A stretch of 14,108 bases of DNA from Firmicutes bacterium UBA6132 (GCA_002435835.1 DIVM01000128.1:27027-41134); one strand, 5' to 3'; positions 1 through 7,725 are shown, counted from the stretch's first letter. Numbers and translations are program-made. The notes: a model not told the origin generated them from the letters alone.

Positions 1-1598
1 ATTACAACAGCTATAAAGGAGTGCCTCTTTGGGATTTATTGTTAAAATCAGGGGTGAATCCAAATATTGATGAAAACACAAAAATTAGATTTATAGCAGC
101 TGACAATTATAATTTTGCACCAATGACAATAAAAGAAATAAAAGACAGCTCTCTGTACGGGTATTATGAAAAAAGTCCTCTTGATAAAGGTGACGGAGCA
201 TTTAACTCTATAAGCGAAAAACCTTTATATTCAGGTCTTCCAGTTCTTGTTACTTATGGATTTAACGGATACCCATATGTAATAAGAGCAACTGATGAAG
301 GTTTTAATCCCGGTTTGGGAAATGAAGGAGGACCTCTTCGCATTATTTTTGGCAAAACAAATTATTCGGATACAAATGGCTCCCATCAGGTTCAGTTTGC
401 AAAAGAAATAATTGTTGGAGAAGGTGAATCCTTGTCCACAAACAGTCATGTAACCGGAGGAGTTACAACAGGGCAGGAAGTATCAGAAAATTCTTCCTTT
501 AAGCATAATGAAGAAATTTATAAAGATTATTTGGATATTCCTGTTTTGCGCATAACAGGATCACAGGTTAAAGAGCCTGTGACTTTGACACTAAGACAAA
601 TCGAAGCTTTAACAAAATATTCTGTAAGGGATATTTACACAGGGGATGGCATAAGAGAATTTGAAGGAGTTGTTCTTTGGGATTTAATTTCACAGGTTGC
701 AGGTATAAAGGAAGGTGTAGATGTTCCAAGTATAAGAGTTTTTTCGGGACCTAATTACAACCAAATATTAAGAAGTACTGATCAAGTCATAAACGGTGTT
801 TTGAATTCTCAGGGAAAAAATAAAAAAATTATTTTAGCATATGGTGTTGACGGTTATCCTCTTGTTCCAAACGAAGGAAGTGAAGGATATATAAACAACA
901 ATGCCTACGGACCTTTAAGACTGATTATTGAAGAAAGTAAGTCCATGTGTGTGAAGTGGACTGACTGCATTGTTGTAGGCACGGGCGAATATGAACATCC
1001 GAAATTGGAAGATGTAAAAGAAATTAACATCCCTGATATATCGCAGATTGACAAAGAAAGCATTACAATTAAAGACATTAAAAATTCATGGGCTAAAAAA
1101 GAAATAGAAAATATGGCAGCCATGGGATATGTAGAAGGATATAACGGAATGTTCAGACCATTTGACAATATTACAAGAGCAGAATTTACCACTCTAATTG
1201 TAAAAGTTTTAAGAATTGATTTGAACGATTCAGTTTCGGTTACATTATTTAAGGATGTTAAATCAAATGACTGGTATTCAAAATATATTGAAACAGCTTA
1301 TAATATTGGTTTAATTAAAGGTTATGAGGACGGTACATTTAAGCCTAATGCTCCCATAACAAGACAAGAAATTGCTTCAATTATAGGGCCTTTATTAAAT
1401 TCGAATTTATCTGAAAATGATGCTGATGAAATTCTTTCGCATTTTTCTGATAATGTAGATGATTATGCAAATATTTCCGCTGCTAAATGTGTAAAAGCTG
1501 AAATTATAAAGGGGCTTCCAAACAATTTATTTGCTGGTTCTAAAAATGCATCACGAGCTGAAGCAGCTGTTATGATACTAAGATTTTTGAAAAATTAA
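1..1598 (+). CDS. SLH-anchored surface protein with repeated SUOX/molybdopterin-like modules (5' end outside window)
   Basis: The reading frame is open to the left edge of the window. The residues just upstream of the GTG at 21 (YNSYKG) complete a YKGVPLWDLL motif typical of the oxidoreductase molybdopterin-binding (SUOX-like) fold, so GTG 21 is an internal codon and the true start lies upstream. Counting from that GTG, the tail of one module covers residues 1-133. A second module covers about 170-320, with FEGVVLWDLI at 214-223 and YGPLRLII at 296-303. Three SLH repeats follow at about 350-397, 409-460 and 472-524, with landmarks such as FRPFDNITRAEF and FKPNAPITRQEI. SLH repeats normally bind pyruvylated secondary wall polymer, so the protein should sit on the cell surface. 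The Mo-ligand Cys is absent from the complete module; its only cysteines, C310 and C316, lie near the module end. A terminator follows the stop codon. The redox role is inferred. Confidence 0.85.
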   Translation, partial: YNSYKGVPLWDLLLKSGVNPNIDENTKIRFIAADNYNFAPMTIKEIKDSSLYGYYEKSPLDKGDGAFNSISEKPLYSGLPVLVTYGFNGYPYVIRATDEGFNPGLGNEGGPLRIIFGKTNYSDTNGSHQVQFAKEIIVGEGESLSTNSHVTGGVTTGQEVSENSSFKHNEEIYKDYLDIPVLRITGSQVKEPVTLTLRQIEALTKYSVRDIYTGDGIREFEGVVLWDLISQVAGIKEGVDVPSIRVFSGPNYNQILRSTDQVINGVLNSQGKNKKIILAYGVDGYPLVPNEGSEGYINNNAYGPLRLIIEESKSMCVKWTDCIVVGTGEYEHPKLEDVKEINIPDISQIDKESITIKDIKNSWAKKEIENMAAMGYVEGYNGMFRPFDNITRAEFTTLIVKVLRIDLNDSVSVTLFKDVKSNDWYSKYIETAYNIGLIKGYEDGTFKPNAPITRQEIASIIGPLLNSNLSENDADEILSHFSDNVDDYANISAAKCVKAEIIKGLPNNLFAGSKNASRAEAAVMILRFLKN

Positions 1599-1604
1599 TT
1601 TAAT

Positions 1605-1641
1605 ATGCAAAAGCAGTCAATCTGCTTTTGCATGATTTTTT
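1605..1641 (+). terminator. Rho-independent terminator after the SLH protein gene
   Basis: A perfect 12-bp inverted repeat is visible: ATGCAAAAGCAG at 1605-1616 pairs with CTGCTTTTGCAT at 1622-1633 around the 5-nt loop TCAAT. It is followed by GA and six T (1636-1641). It begins seven bases after the TAA stop. The next gene starts only 12 bases later, so the hairpin may act as a partial terminator or attenuator within the locus. Confidence 0.85.
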
Positions 1642-1652
1642 ATGGGGGTATT

Positions 1653-2525
1653 ATGAAAAAGAAATTATTAGTTATTATGCTAATATTGATGATAACAGTT
1701 ACGGGATGTTCGGACAGCAAAAATAAAGAATCTGCAAATGATAAAGAACAGGTTCAAACAAATGAAACTATGGCTGAAAATTCAAATATTAATACAAACA
1801 GTTCAAATAAAGAAGAAATAACAAATGTACATAATGAAGAATCAAAAATCAATGATGATAATAACAATGATAAAAGTGATGTAAGTGAAGATAACAATGC
1901 TGATGCAAATAGATTAAATTCAGATAATTCATCAAGCATAAATAAAAATACAAATTCATCAATAACTAACAGTACAAACACTGAAAGCAATAATAAAAAT
2001 ATTTCTGATTCAGAGTTAGCTTCAATAACCATAGCTGATAATGAAACTGAAGATACTGAAGATTCGGATGAAAATACATATACTTTGAAAATTACAGGTA
2101 ATGTTTCTAATGAGATGAATTTGAGTTTAAGTGATTTAAAAGCAATGAACAATTATATTTTCGAAGGGGATTTTTTTTCGTTAAATAGCTTTGGCACGAA
2201 AGGATATACTCATTTTAAGGGAGTTAACCTTTGGAAAATATTAGATGAAAAATCACAAATATTAAGTACAGCTTCAAAAGTTACCGTAATTGCACATGAC
2301 GGATATAAAGTTGAATTCACAATTGAGCAGGTGAAAAAACAAGATTATATTGATGAACAAAATTTAGAAACGAAATATCCCATTATAATAGCTTGGGAAG
2401 AAAACAAAGAAGAATATGACCAAAAAGAAGGAGCACCATTTAAACTTGTGGTTGGGCAAAAAGAAGCTAATGATGTAAATAAACCTCAATGGGTATCGAA
2501 TATAGACAAAATAGTTATAGAATGA
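1653..2525 (+). CDS. Lipoprotein with long low-complexity spacer and C-terminal SUOX-like module
   Basis: I chose ATG 1653 because it gives a clean lipoprotein signal (MKKKLLVIM, hydrophobic stretch, VTGC) and has GGGGG at 1644-1648. An in-frame ATG at 1605 lies inside the terminator stem and would put extra residues ahead of the signal. The 290-residue product has its lipobox Cys at residue 19. An Asn/Ser/Asp/Glu-rich spacer of roughly 120 residues (20-142) could carry the domain across the peptidoglycan. A SUOX-like module fills 143-290, with FKGVNLWKIL at 188-197, AHDGYKVEF at 214-222 and a closing PQWVSNIDKIVIE. The module has no cysteine, so there is no Mo-ligand thiol; SLNSFGTK occupies that region. 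It starts the tightly packed gene run leading to the FMN-domain protein. The function is unknown; an extracytosolic binding or electron-transfer role is inferred from neighbours. Confidence 0.85.
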   Translation: MKKKLLVIMLILMITVTGCSDSKNKESANDKEQVQTNETMAENSNINTNSSNKEEITNVHNEESKINDDNNNDKSDVSEDNNADANRLNSDNSSSINKNTNSSITNSTNTESNNKNISDSELASITIADNETEDTEDSDENTYTLKITGNVSNEMNLSLSDLKAMNNYIFEGDFFSLNSFGTKGYTHFKGVNLWKILDEKSQILSTASKVTVIAHDGYKVEFTIEQVKKQDYIDEQNLETKYPIIIAWEENKEEYDQKEGAPFKLVVGQKEANDVNKPQWVSNIDKIVIE

Positions 2526-2538
2526 TGCGAGGAATAAA

Positions 2539-4125
2539 ATGAAAAATAAAAAGATTTACTTGTTGTTTTTTTCCGTTGTTGTATTTGTTGCAGCTGTATT
2601 ATTGTTTTTAAACAACTCATCAATGGATGAAAAAAAATATGTCAAGGAATTTTATCCGGATTCCAAAGAAATAAAGATTATTAAAAATATATCTGATGAT
2701 ATGTTTATAACTGTTAATTTCCCTGCAGTTCATAGAGCATATGAAGTTGACGACAAAATAAAAGCATTTGTTGTTAATAGTGTTGGATACAACGGTCCCG
2801 TAGAAGTACTGGTAGCCTTTGATTCGGATAATAATAAGTTGTTGGGCATAAGAGTTTTAAAACATGAAGAAGATGAAGATTATGCTAAATATATTGAAGA
2901 AAGCTGGTTTTTAGAAAGGTTTAAAAATTTGCTTGCAAATAAATATTTAAACCTTGTTGTACTTGATAAAAAAAATCCTGAAGACATTGTACAGGTTACA
3001 GGCGCAACCGTAAGTTCTCAGGCAGTTGTAAATGATGTGAATTCCGCCATAGGCGCATATCAATATTTAAACAATAAAATTGAAATGGCTAAGGTTGCCG
3101 ATGTCGTTCCTCAAGAAATGTGGGATAAGGATGAAAACAGTTTTGCCATAAATGTTGAAAATGATTCGATTAGAATTAATACGGATGAAATAAAGCAATA
3201 TGAGCAGGTAGAAAAGGACGTTGTTTTAATAAACACAACTGGTACAAAAACAGATATGCATGTTAAAGGACCAACTTTAAAACAAGTTCTACAAAATGAA
3301 AATATAGATCTATTAAATTTTGAAGCAATAGGCATAACTGGCAGGGATGGCTATTACACAATGGTTGATAAAGAAAAATTTAGCATAAATGATATTATAT
3401 TAGCATGGGAAATTGACGGCAAAGGAATTAAAAAAGAAGAAAAGCCAATACGGGTTATAATCCCTAATGAAATGGGACCGTATTGGGTTAAAATGGTTTC
3501 TAATATTGATTTATATGATGAAATATCGCCAAAAGAAATCAATAAAGTTCACATATTTAATGCTTTGACAGCGGACATAGAACCTTATTATTACGAATAT
3601 TACGGAAAAAAGGACAAATCCATAGAAGTGGGAAAAATATTAAATAAATTTGATTTAGTGGACCAAAAAGGTTTTTTTACCATGGCTGCTTTAGACGGAT
3701 TAATAAAAAATGAAACAATTTCATTGGTAAGACAAAGATATTTCATTAAAGTCGAAGGTGATAATGCTCCTATGAATATAGCTCCTAATTTCAAACTTGG
3801 AATGAATGTAAAAAACATGACTCATTTTTCCACTACAAAGGATGCCGTGATATTTCCTAAAAAAATGAAAGAAGTGGTGCGGACAAAGGAAATAGAAGGC
3901 AAAGAAATGCTTAATTTAGAAGATGTTTTGCTTACTTCGGGCATGAGGTGGGATGAACAAAGCAAGTTTAGTTTCATAAGCACGGATGGATTAAAAATTG
4001 ATTTATCCCTTCATGAAGTGCTTAATTTATACCTTGTGGAAGAAAATGAAAAAGTGAACATATATGAAGGAAATAAAATAGTTTTAAATAATTTGCTGAG
4101 GATTGAAAAAAATGAAATTAAATAA
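2539..4125 (+). CDS. Membrane-anchored FMN-binding-domain protein with SUOX-like modules
   Basis: The start is ATG 2539, with GAGG about eight bases upstream. The 528-residue product has an N-terminal membrane anchor or uncleaved signal at about residues 5-25. An FMN-binding domain of the RnfG/NqrC type covers about 75-175 and ends in VTGATVSS. In such domains the Thr of the (S/T)GA(T/S) motif, here T157, is the site where ApbE attaches FMN covalently. A SUOX-like module occupies about 205-327 (KGPTLKQVL, TGRDGYYTMV, MGPYWVKMVSNIDLY). Two more divergent stretches, about 355-415 and 440-525, look like degenerate copies; the second has LEDVLLTSGMRW followed by STDGLKIDL. No cysteine is present anywhere, so Moco coordination of the classical kind is excluded. 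It overlaps the next gene by 14 bases, which suggests coupled expression with the 4Fe-4S/FMN membrane protein, its likely electron donor. That partnership is inferred. Confidence 0.85.
   Translation: MKNKKIYLLFFSVVVFVAAVLLFLNNSSMDEKKYVKEFYPDSKEIKIIKNISDDMFITVNFPAVHRAYEVDDKIKAFVVNSVGYNGPVEVLVAFDSDNNKLLGIRVLKHEEDEDYAKYIEESWFLERFKNLLANKYLNLVVLDKKNPEDIVQVTGATVSSQAVVNDVNSAIGAYQYLNNKIEMAKVADVVPQEMWDKDENSFAINVENDSIRINTDEIKQYEQVEKDVVLINTTGTKTDMHVKGPTLKQVLQNENIDLLNFEAIGITGRDGYYTMVDKEKFSINDIILAWEIDGKGIKKEEKPIRVIIPNEMGPYWVKMVSNIDLYDEISPKEINKVHIFNALTADIEPYYYEYYGKKDKSIEVGKILNKFDLVDQKGFFTMAALDGLIKNETISLVRQRYFIKVEGDNAPMNIAPNFKLGMNVKNMTHFSTTKDAVIFPKKMKEVVRTKEIEGKEMLNLEDVLLTSGMRWDEQSKFSFISTDGLKIDLSLHEVLNLYLVEENEKVNIYEGNKIVLNNLLRIEKNEIK
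4098..4101 (+). promoter_or_regulatory. Ribosome binding site deciding the start of the 4Fe-4S/FMN gene
   Basis: GAGG lies 10 bases before ATG 4112 but only one base before the alternative TTG at 4103. The ATG is therefore the supported start. Confidence 0.6.
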
Positions 4126-5290
4126 ACGCAGCATAGTACAAATAATTATTACATTTTTTGTATTGGTGAACTGCATTTTTTACAAGCTTTATTTAAATGA
4201 TATTGTCAGCATAAAAATAATGTCCTTAGGTGATTTAAATCCTTATGGAGGGTGGAGCGCCTTAAAATCTTTAGTTACAGATGCTTCTTACAAATACAGG
4301 GGTATTACAAAAAGCATTGCTTTGACTATTTCAATAATGATAACATCATTTTTTATGGGCAGATTTTTTTGTGGATTTATCTGCCCAATTGGTGCCTTGC
4401 AGGATTTTTTTAAATTTCTTGGAAGCAATTTAAAAATAAAAGAAAAAAAGATATGGGAAAATAAATATTTCAATCCTGAAATTATAAAATATTTTATTTT
4501 GTTAGTGGCAGTTGTTTTAAGTTGTTTAAATCTTGGAAACATAATAGCACCATATTCGCCATGGGCTACATATTTAAATTTATTTATTGGTTTTAGTTTA
4601 AATATGGGAACATTTATTTTGATTATGATTATATTTTTTTCTTTATTTTTTAAGCGAATATTTTGCAGAGTTTTCTGTCCCTTAGGGGCATTTCAGTCTC
4701 TTTTATATGCTTTGGGTCCTTTGAAACTAAAAAAATCAAAATCATGCGGCATATGTGTAAAATGCTTTAACGATTGCCCTGTTGACATTAAAAATACTGA
4801 AGAATTAATTTCTCCAGAATGTGTAAACTGTACTTCCTGTTGTGAATATAAATGCATTCATAAAGATTCCAATCGTTCAGCCTGCAATGTGGAATTTGCA
4901 AAAAATCCTATTTCAAATAAGAAATATATAATATTAAGTTCATTGGTTTTTACATCAGTGTATTTAATTTTATTAATTTATCCTTTATCTTTTCAAACTA
5001 ATTTTACTGAAAGCAGTTTAAAGTTTAAAGACGGAATATATGGGGGAGAAGGAATGGGTTTTGGAGGAAGCATTTTTACCGAAATTAATGTTGAGGATGG
5101 ACAAATAAAAAATATTAAAATTATTAATCAAAATGAAACTCAAGGTTTTTATGAAGAAGCATTTAAGCAGATTTCCCAGGAAATAGTCGAAAAACAAAAT
5201 TTTAATGTGGATATAGTAAGCGGCGCCACAGCATCGAGCAGAGGAATACTAAATTCAGTAAAACAAGCTATCAGTAAATCATTGGAGTGA
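4112..5290 (+). CDS. Polytopic 4Fe-4S (NapH/NosR-like) membrane protein with C-terminal covalent-FMN-type domain
   Basis: ATG 4112 was preferred over TTG 4103 on ribosome-site spacing, giving 392 residues. Five membrane segments are visible, at about 8-28, 66-86, 125-145, 160-182 and 271-293. Two CxxxCP motifs (C87/C91 and C185/C189) close segments 2 and 4, as in the NapH/NosR/CprC family. A soluble ferredoxin-like stretch follows: C212, C215, C218, C222, then C237, C240, C243/C244, C248. After the last membrane segment comes an FMN-binding domain (about 305-392) with VSGATASS; T373 would carry the FMN. With positive charges (KR) next to the Cys motifs, the topology puts the Fe-S centres inside and the FMN outside. 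It should therefore carry electrons from a cytosolic donor across the membrane to flavin. In NosR and CprC the FMN domain is N-terminal, so this order is reversed. The electron donor and acceptor are unknown. Confidence 0.88.
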   Translation: MKLNKRSIVQIIITFFVLVNCIFYKLYLNDIVSIKIMSLGDLNPYGGWSALKSLVTDASYKYRGITKSIALTISIMITSFFMGRFFCGFICPIGALQDFFKFLGSNLKIKEKKIWENKYFNPEIIKYFILLVAVVLSCLNLGNIIAPYSPWATYLNLFIGFSLNMGTFILIMIIFFSLFFKRIFCRVFCPLGAFQSLLYALGPLKLKKSKSCGICVKCFNDCPVDIKNTEELISPECVNCTSCCEYKCIHKDSNRSACNVEFAKNPISNKKYIILSSLVFTSVYLILLIYPLSFQTNFTESSLKFKDGIYGGEGMGFGGSIFTEINVEDGQIKNIKIINQNETQGFYEEAFKQISQEIVEKQNFNVDIVSGATASSRGILNSVKQAISKSLE

Positions 5291-5293
5291 TAT

Positions 5294-5785
5294 ATGCAAA
5301 ATAAAAAAAATAACAAACTATATTTATTGATAATTATGGTATTGATGATGCTTTTCAGCTCATGTTCAAACCAAAACGAACAGATTTCATTGAAAATTAA
5401 TGCAAATGAAGAGATTCAAAATATAAATGCTGACTTTATATTTAATCATGAAAATGTAATTCTCTTTCCTTCAGTAGTAAGAAGCAGCGGCAAAAAGCCA
5501 GTTGAAACCAATTTTAAAGGTGTTGAATTATCAACACTGTTTAAATCAGCAAATATTGATGCAAAAAACTTTGACAAATTTACTTTTAAAGGCTCTGATG
5601 GATATTCAATTGTATTAAAAAAAGAAGAAATAATTGAACCAAACAATGCATATCTTGTTTTTGAAAGGGACGGAGAAAAATTAAAATCAAATAAAAGTGG
5701 AAGTGGTCCCTTTCAGTTAATAATAAGAAATGATCCATTTAGCCAGCGCTGGGTAAAACGTGTTAATGAAATCATTTTAGAATAA
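5294..5785 (+). CDS. Small SUOX-like domain lipoprotein
   Basis: The start is ATG 5294, three bases after the preceding stop, with GGAG about seven bases upstream. The 163-residue product has a basic N-terminus, a hydrophobic stretch and the lipobox FSSC with Cys 24, so it should be lipid-anchored on the outer face of the membrane. The rest (31-163) is one compact SUOX-like module: NFKGVELSTLF at 73-83, GSDGYSIVL at 100-108, GSGPFQLII at 136-144 and RWVKRVNEIILE at the end. Where molybdenum enzymes have the Cys ligand this protein has VRSSGKKP, so there is no thiol ligand. It is clearly similar to the small anchored protein at 7204-7725, with the same architecture and GSGPF signature. It sits immediately after the 4Fe-4S/FMN membrane protein and before the ECF substrate component, so it could be a redox partner or a substrate-capture protein; neither is proven. 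Confidence 0.8.
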   Translation: MQNKKNNKLYLLIIMVLMMLFSSCSNQNEQISLKINANEEIQNINADFIFNHENVILFPSVVRSSGKKPVETNFKGVELSTLFKSANIDAKNFDKFTFKGSDGYSIVLKKEEIIEPNNAYLVFERDGEKLKSNKSGSGPFQLIIRNDPFSQRWVKRVNEIILE

Positions 5786-5818
5786 CATAAATTATAATAA
5801 GGACTAAAAAGGACGAAA

Positions 5819-6370
5819 ATGAAAAATAAAACATTGTTAAGCAGTTTTTCTGTATTTGATTTAATAATGATTGCAGTTATTTCTGCATTAGGCGTTGCTA
5901 CGAAGCCAATAGTCGTGCCTCTTGTCCATATTGTTACAGGTCCTTTGTTCATACCTGGAGGAGCGGTTGCAGGAGGATTTTATATGATGTGGATTGTAAT
6001 AGGCAAGGGAATAGTTAAAAAAAATGGAACAGGTACATTGATTGGAATAGTGCAATCTATTTTAGTTATTGCAACCGGCGCTATGGGCTCCCACGGCATC
6101 ATGAGCTTAATTTCCTACACTTTGCCAGGATTATCAGCAGACTTAATATTTTTAATTTCTAAAAATAAAAATTATAACTTGCTTCACTATATGTTTGGCT
6201 GTATAACAGCAAATATGGTAGGAACATTAATATCCAACTTAATGTTTTTCAGGCTTCCACAAGTTACGGTTATTGTAATTTTATCCGCTTCAGCATTATC
6301 CGGTGCTTTAGGGGGCATCATTGCTTACAGTTTAATAAAAATACTTAACAACATGAATGTAATAATTTAA
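5819..6370 (+). CDS. ECF transporter substrate-binding (S) component, substrate unknown
   Basis: ATG 5819 has AAGGA about six bases upstream; 183 residues. It is a very hydrophobic protein with roughly five to six membrane segments. Gly/Pro-rich loops (VTGPLFIPGGAVAGGFYMMW at 39-58 and LSGALGGIIAY near 160-170) resemble the YkoE-like/ECF S-component style. The identification rests mainly on context: the two ATPases and the T component of an ECF importer follow in the same gene run, which has no other candidate S subunit. S components bind the small molecule and toggle in the membrane when docked on the T subunit. I do not recognise the specificity. A riboflavin-type assignment is not supported by any motif I can see, and a cofactor precursor is only a guess from neighbouring genes. 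The 33-base gap before it holds only the ribosome site. Confidence 0.72.
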   Translation: MKNKTLLSSFSVFDLIMIAVISALGVATKPIVVPLVHIVTGPLFIPGGAVAGGFYMMWIVIGKGIVKKNGTGTLIGIVQSILVIATGAMGSHGIMSLISYTLPGLSADLIFLISKNKNYNLLHYMFGCITANMVGTLISNLMFFRLPQVTVIVILSASALSGALGGIIAYSLIKILNNMNVII

Positions 6371-6388
6371 TTGCAAGGGGCTGAAAGC

Positions 6389-7165
6389 ATGAATAGAAAA
6401 AATAAAATGATTGCATCTTTTACGGTTATATGTACATTGATTATAATTTTTTTACTGTATTATTTGAGTTTTTATGTTCCTCTAAAAATAACTCAAGCAT
6501 ATTATGATGCGAAGGAATGTCTTGATAAAAACGAAAAGGTAATGGTTGTTCTTTTAGACGGCTTTTCCTATGATGAATACATAGAAGCCAAAAATAAAAA
6601 TAAAATTCCTTTTTTAGAAAATTTTTATAAAGGGAAGGCGTTAAGCGTATATAAGCCTGTTACAAATGCAGGCTTTGCAGCAATAATTACAGGACAACCT
6701 CCCATTAAAAATGGAGTATTTGACAGAAGCTTCAGAGAATTAAAAACTGAAAGTATATTTGCTTATGCACAAAGAAAAAATAAAAAGTCAATATTGCTTG
6801 AAGCAGATATTAAAATATTAAATACTGAAATAGAACCTCATCTCCATTTAGATGAAAACAAGAATGGAAATATTGATGATGAAATATTTAATGATGCAAT
6901 GGAAGCATCAATTAGTGATTATGATTTAATTTTCATACATTTCCATGGAATTGACGACAGAGGTCACAGCTTTGGCCCAAATTCGGAAGAAACATTAAAT
7001 TATATAAATAAAATTGACAGCTATATAAAAAATATAAATGCTGTTTGGGGAAATACCATTATTTTAACTGCGGACCACGGAATGCATGAAGAAGGCGTAG
7101 GGGGAAGTCATGGCAAATTTATAAAAGAAGATATGAATGTTCCGTATTTTAAAGTCATTCCATAA
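6389..7165 (+). CDS. Membrane-anchored NPP-family (alkaline phosphatase superfamily) phosphodiesterase/phosphatase
   Basis: ATG 6389 follows AAGGGG at 6375-6380; the in-frame TTG at 6371 precedes that site and is rejected. The 258-residue protein has an N-terminal anchor at about 8-29 and then an ectodomain of the nucleotide pyrophosphatase/phosphodiesterase type. The two-metal site is complete: D57 (VVLLDGF), the Thr nucleophile T92 nine residues before the TG of IITGQPP, D189 and H193 in the DxxGHxxGP signature, D229 and H230 (TADHGM), and H241 (GSHGKF). It is shorter than typical secreted NPPs (often over 400 residues), so substrate-binding insertions are likely missing. Enzymes of this family hydrolyse phosphodiester or pyrophosphate bonds of nucleotides and related compounds. 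Lying next to the S component, it may trim a phosphorylated or dinucleotide cofactor outside the cell before import; that role is inferred. Confidence 0.85.
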   Translation: MNRKNKMIASFTVICTLIIIFLLYYLSFYVPLKITQAYYDAKECLDKNEKVMVVLLDGFSYDEYIEAKNKNKIPFLENFYKGKALSVYKPVTNAGFAAIITGQPPIKNGVFDRSFRELKTESIFAYAQRKNKKSILLEADIKILNTEIEPHLHLDENKNGNIDDEIFNDAMEASISDYDLIFIHFHGIDDRGHSFGPNSEETLNYINKIDSYIKNINAVWGNTIILTADHGMHEEGVGGSHGKFIKEDMNVPYFKVIP

Positions 7166-7203
7166 TATTAAATTAAAATTATAAAATTATTAAAGAGGGT
7201 TAT

Positions 7204-7725
7204 ATGAAAAATAAAACTGCTGCAGTTGTTGCTGCAATTGTTTTAATATTGCTTGCAGCTTCGTTATTTATAAGTTTAAAATTTAATGAAACCAATATAG
7301 CTTTGCAGCAGGAATTGCTTTTGAAATCACAAATTAGTTTAAAAGTGGCTGACAAAGAAATAATGATTGGTTTAAATGATATTGTTTCAGCAGAAGAAAA
7401 CTTCAGAGCTGTTCTTGATACATCTGTTTCATCAGCAAAATATCATGATTATACAGGTGCACAGCTGAAAAATATTTTGATAAATAAAAATATAAATATA
7501 GAAAATTATGATACGGTATTATTAAGTGGTGCTGACGGATTTTCTGCAGCATATGCAGCTGAAGAAGTAATTAAAGACAATAATGTTTATATTGCTTATA
7601 AAGAGGACGGTAATTTGTTAAAAAGCATGGACAGTGGAGGAAGTGGACCTTTTTTGTCAATAATTGTTCAGGACTCGTTCAGCAACAGAAGATGCAAATA
7701 TCTTACAAAAATAGAGGTAAAATGA
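7204..7725 (+). CDS. Small membrane-anchored SUOX-like protein, paralog of the 5294-5785 lipoprotein
   Basis: ATG 7204 has GAGGG about seven bases upstream; 173 residues. An N-terminal hydrophobic segment (about 6-26) lacks a lipobox Cys, so it is probably an uncleaved anchor or an ordinary signal peptide. The module at about 43-173 follows the same plan as the lipoprotein at 5294: YTGAQLKNIL at 83-92, SGADGFSAAY at 108-117, GSGPFLSII at 146-154, then a region near FSNRRCKYLTKIEVK. The position of the Mo-ligand Cys has DTSVSSAK; the single Cys (164) is near the C-terminus. The gene is placed between the phosphodiesterase and the ECF ATPases, and its stop overlaps the ATPase start. That makes it a candidate accessory protein of the importer rather than a stand-alone enzyme. 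The function is not known. Confidence 0.78.
   Translation: MKNKTAAVVAAIVLILLAASLFISLKFNETNIALQQELLLKSQISLKVADKEIMIGLNDIVSAEENFRAVLDTSVSSAKYHDYTGAQLKNILINKNINIENYDTVLLSGADGFSAAYAAEEVIKDNNVYIAYKEDGNLLKSMDSGGSGPFLSIIVQDSFSNRRCKYLTKIEVK

Noticed and set aside
905..1192. Reverse-strand open frame of 95 codons opposite the SLH protein
   Set aside because: It lies inside a well-supported SLH/SUOX-like coding frame, and no ribosome site or domain supports it.
1605..1652. Extended N-terminus of the lipoprotein from ATG 1605
   Set aside because: This ATG is the first base of the terminator stem, and the lipoprotein signal begins cleanly at ATG 1653.
1754..2152. Reverse-strand open frame of 132 codons opposite the lipoprotein spacer
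   Set aside because: It mirrors the low-complexity repeat codons of the lipoprotein spacer, has no start-site support and no recognisable domain.
2539..5290. A flavin transferase (ApbE) in the window to modify the FMN domains
   Set aside because: No gene in the window has an ApbE-like sequence; it must be elsewhere if T157 and T373 are flavinylated.
5819..6370. Naming the S component as a riboflavin transporter (RibU) because FMN domains are nearby
   Set aside because: No RibU-specific motif is recognisable, and context alone cannot fix specificity.
1..7725. Calling the SUOX-like genes molybdenum oxidoreductases (sulfite oxidase, YedY)
   Set aside because: The Mo-ligand Cys is absent from every module where the position is visible, so catalytic identity is not supported.
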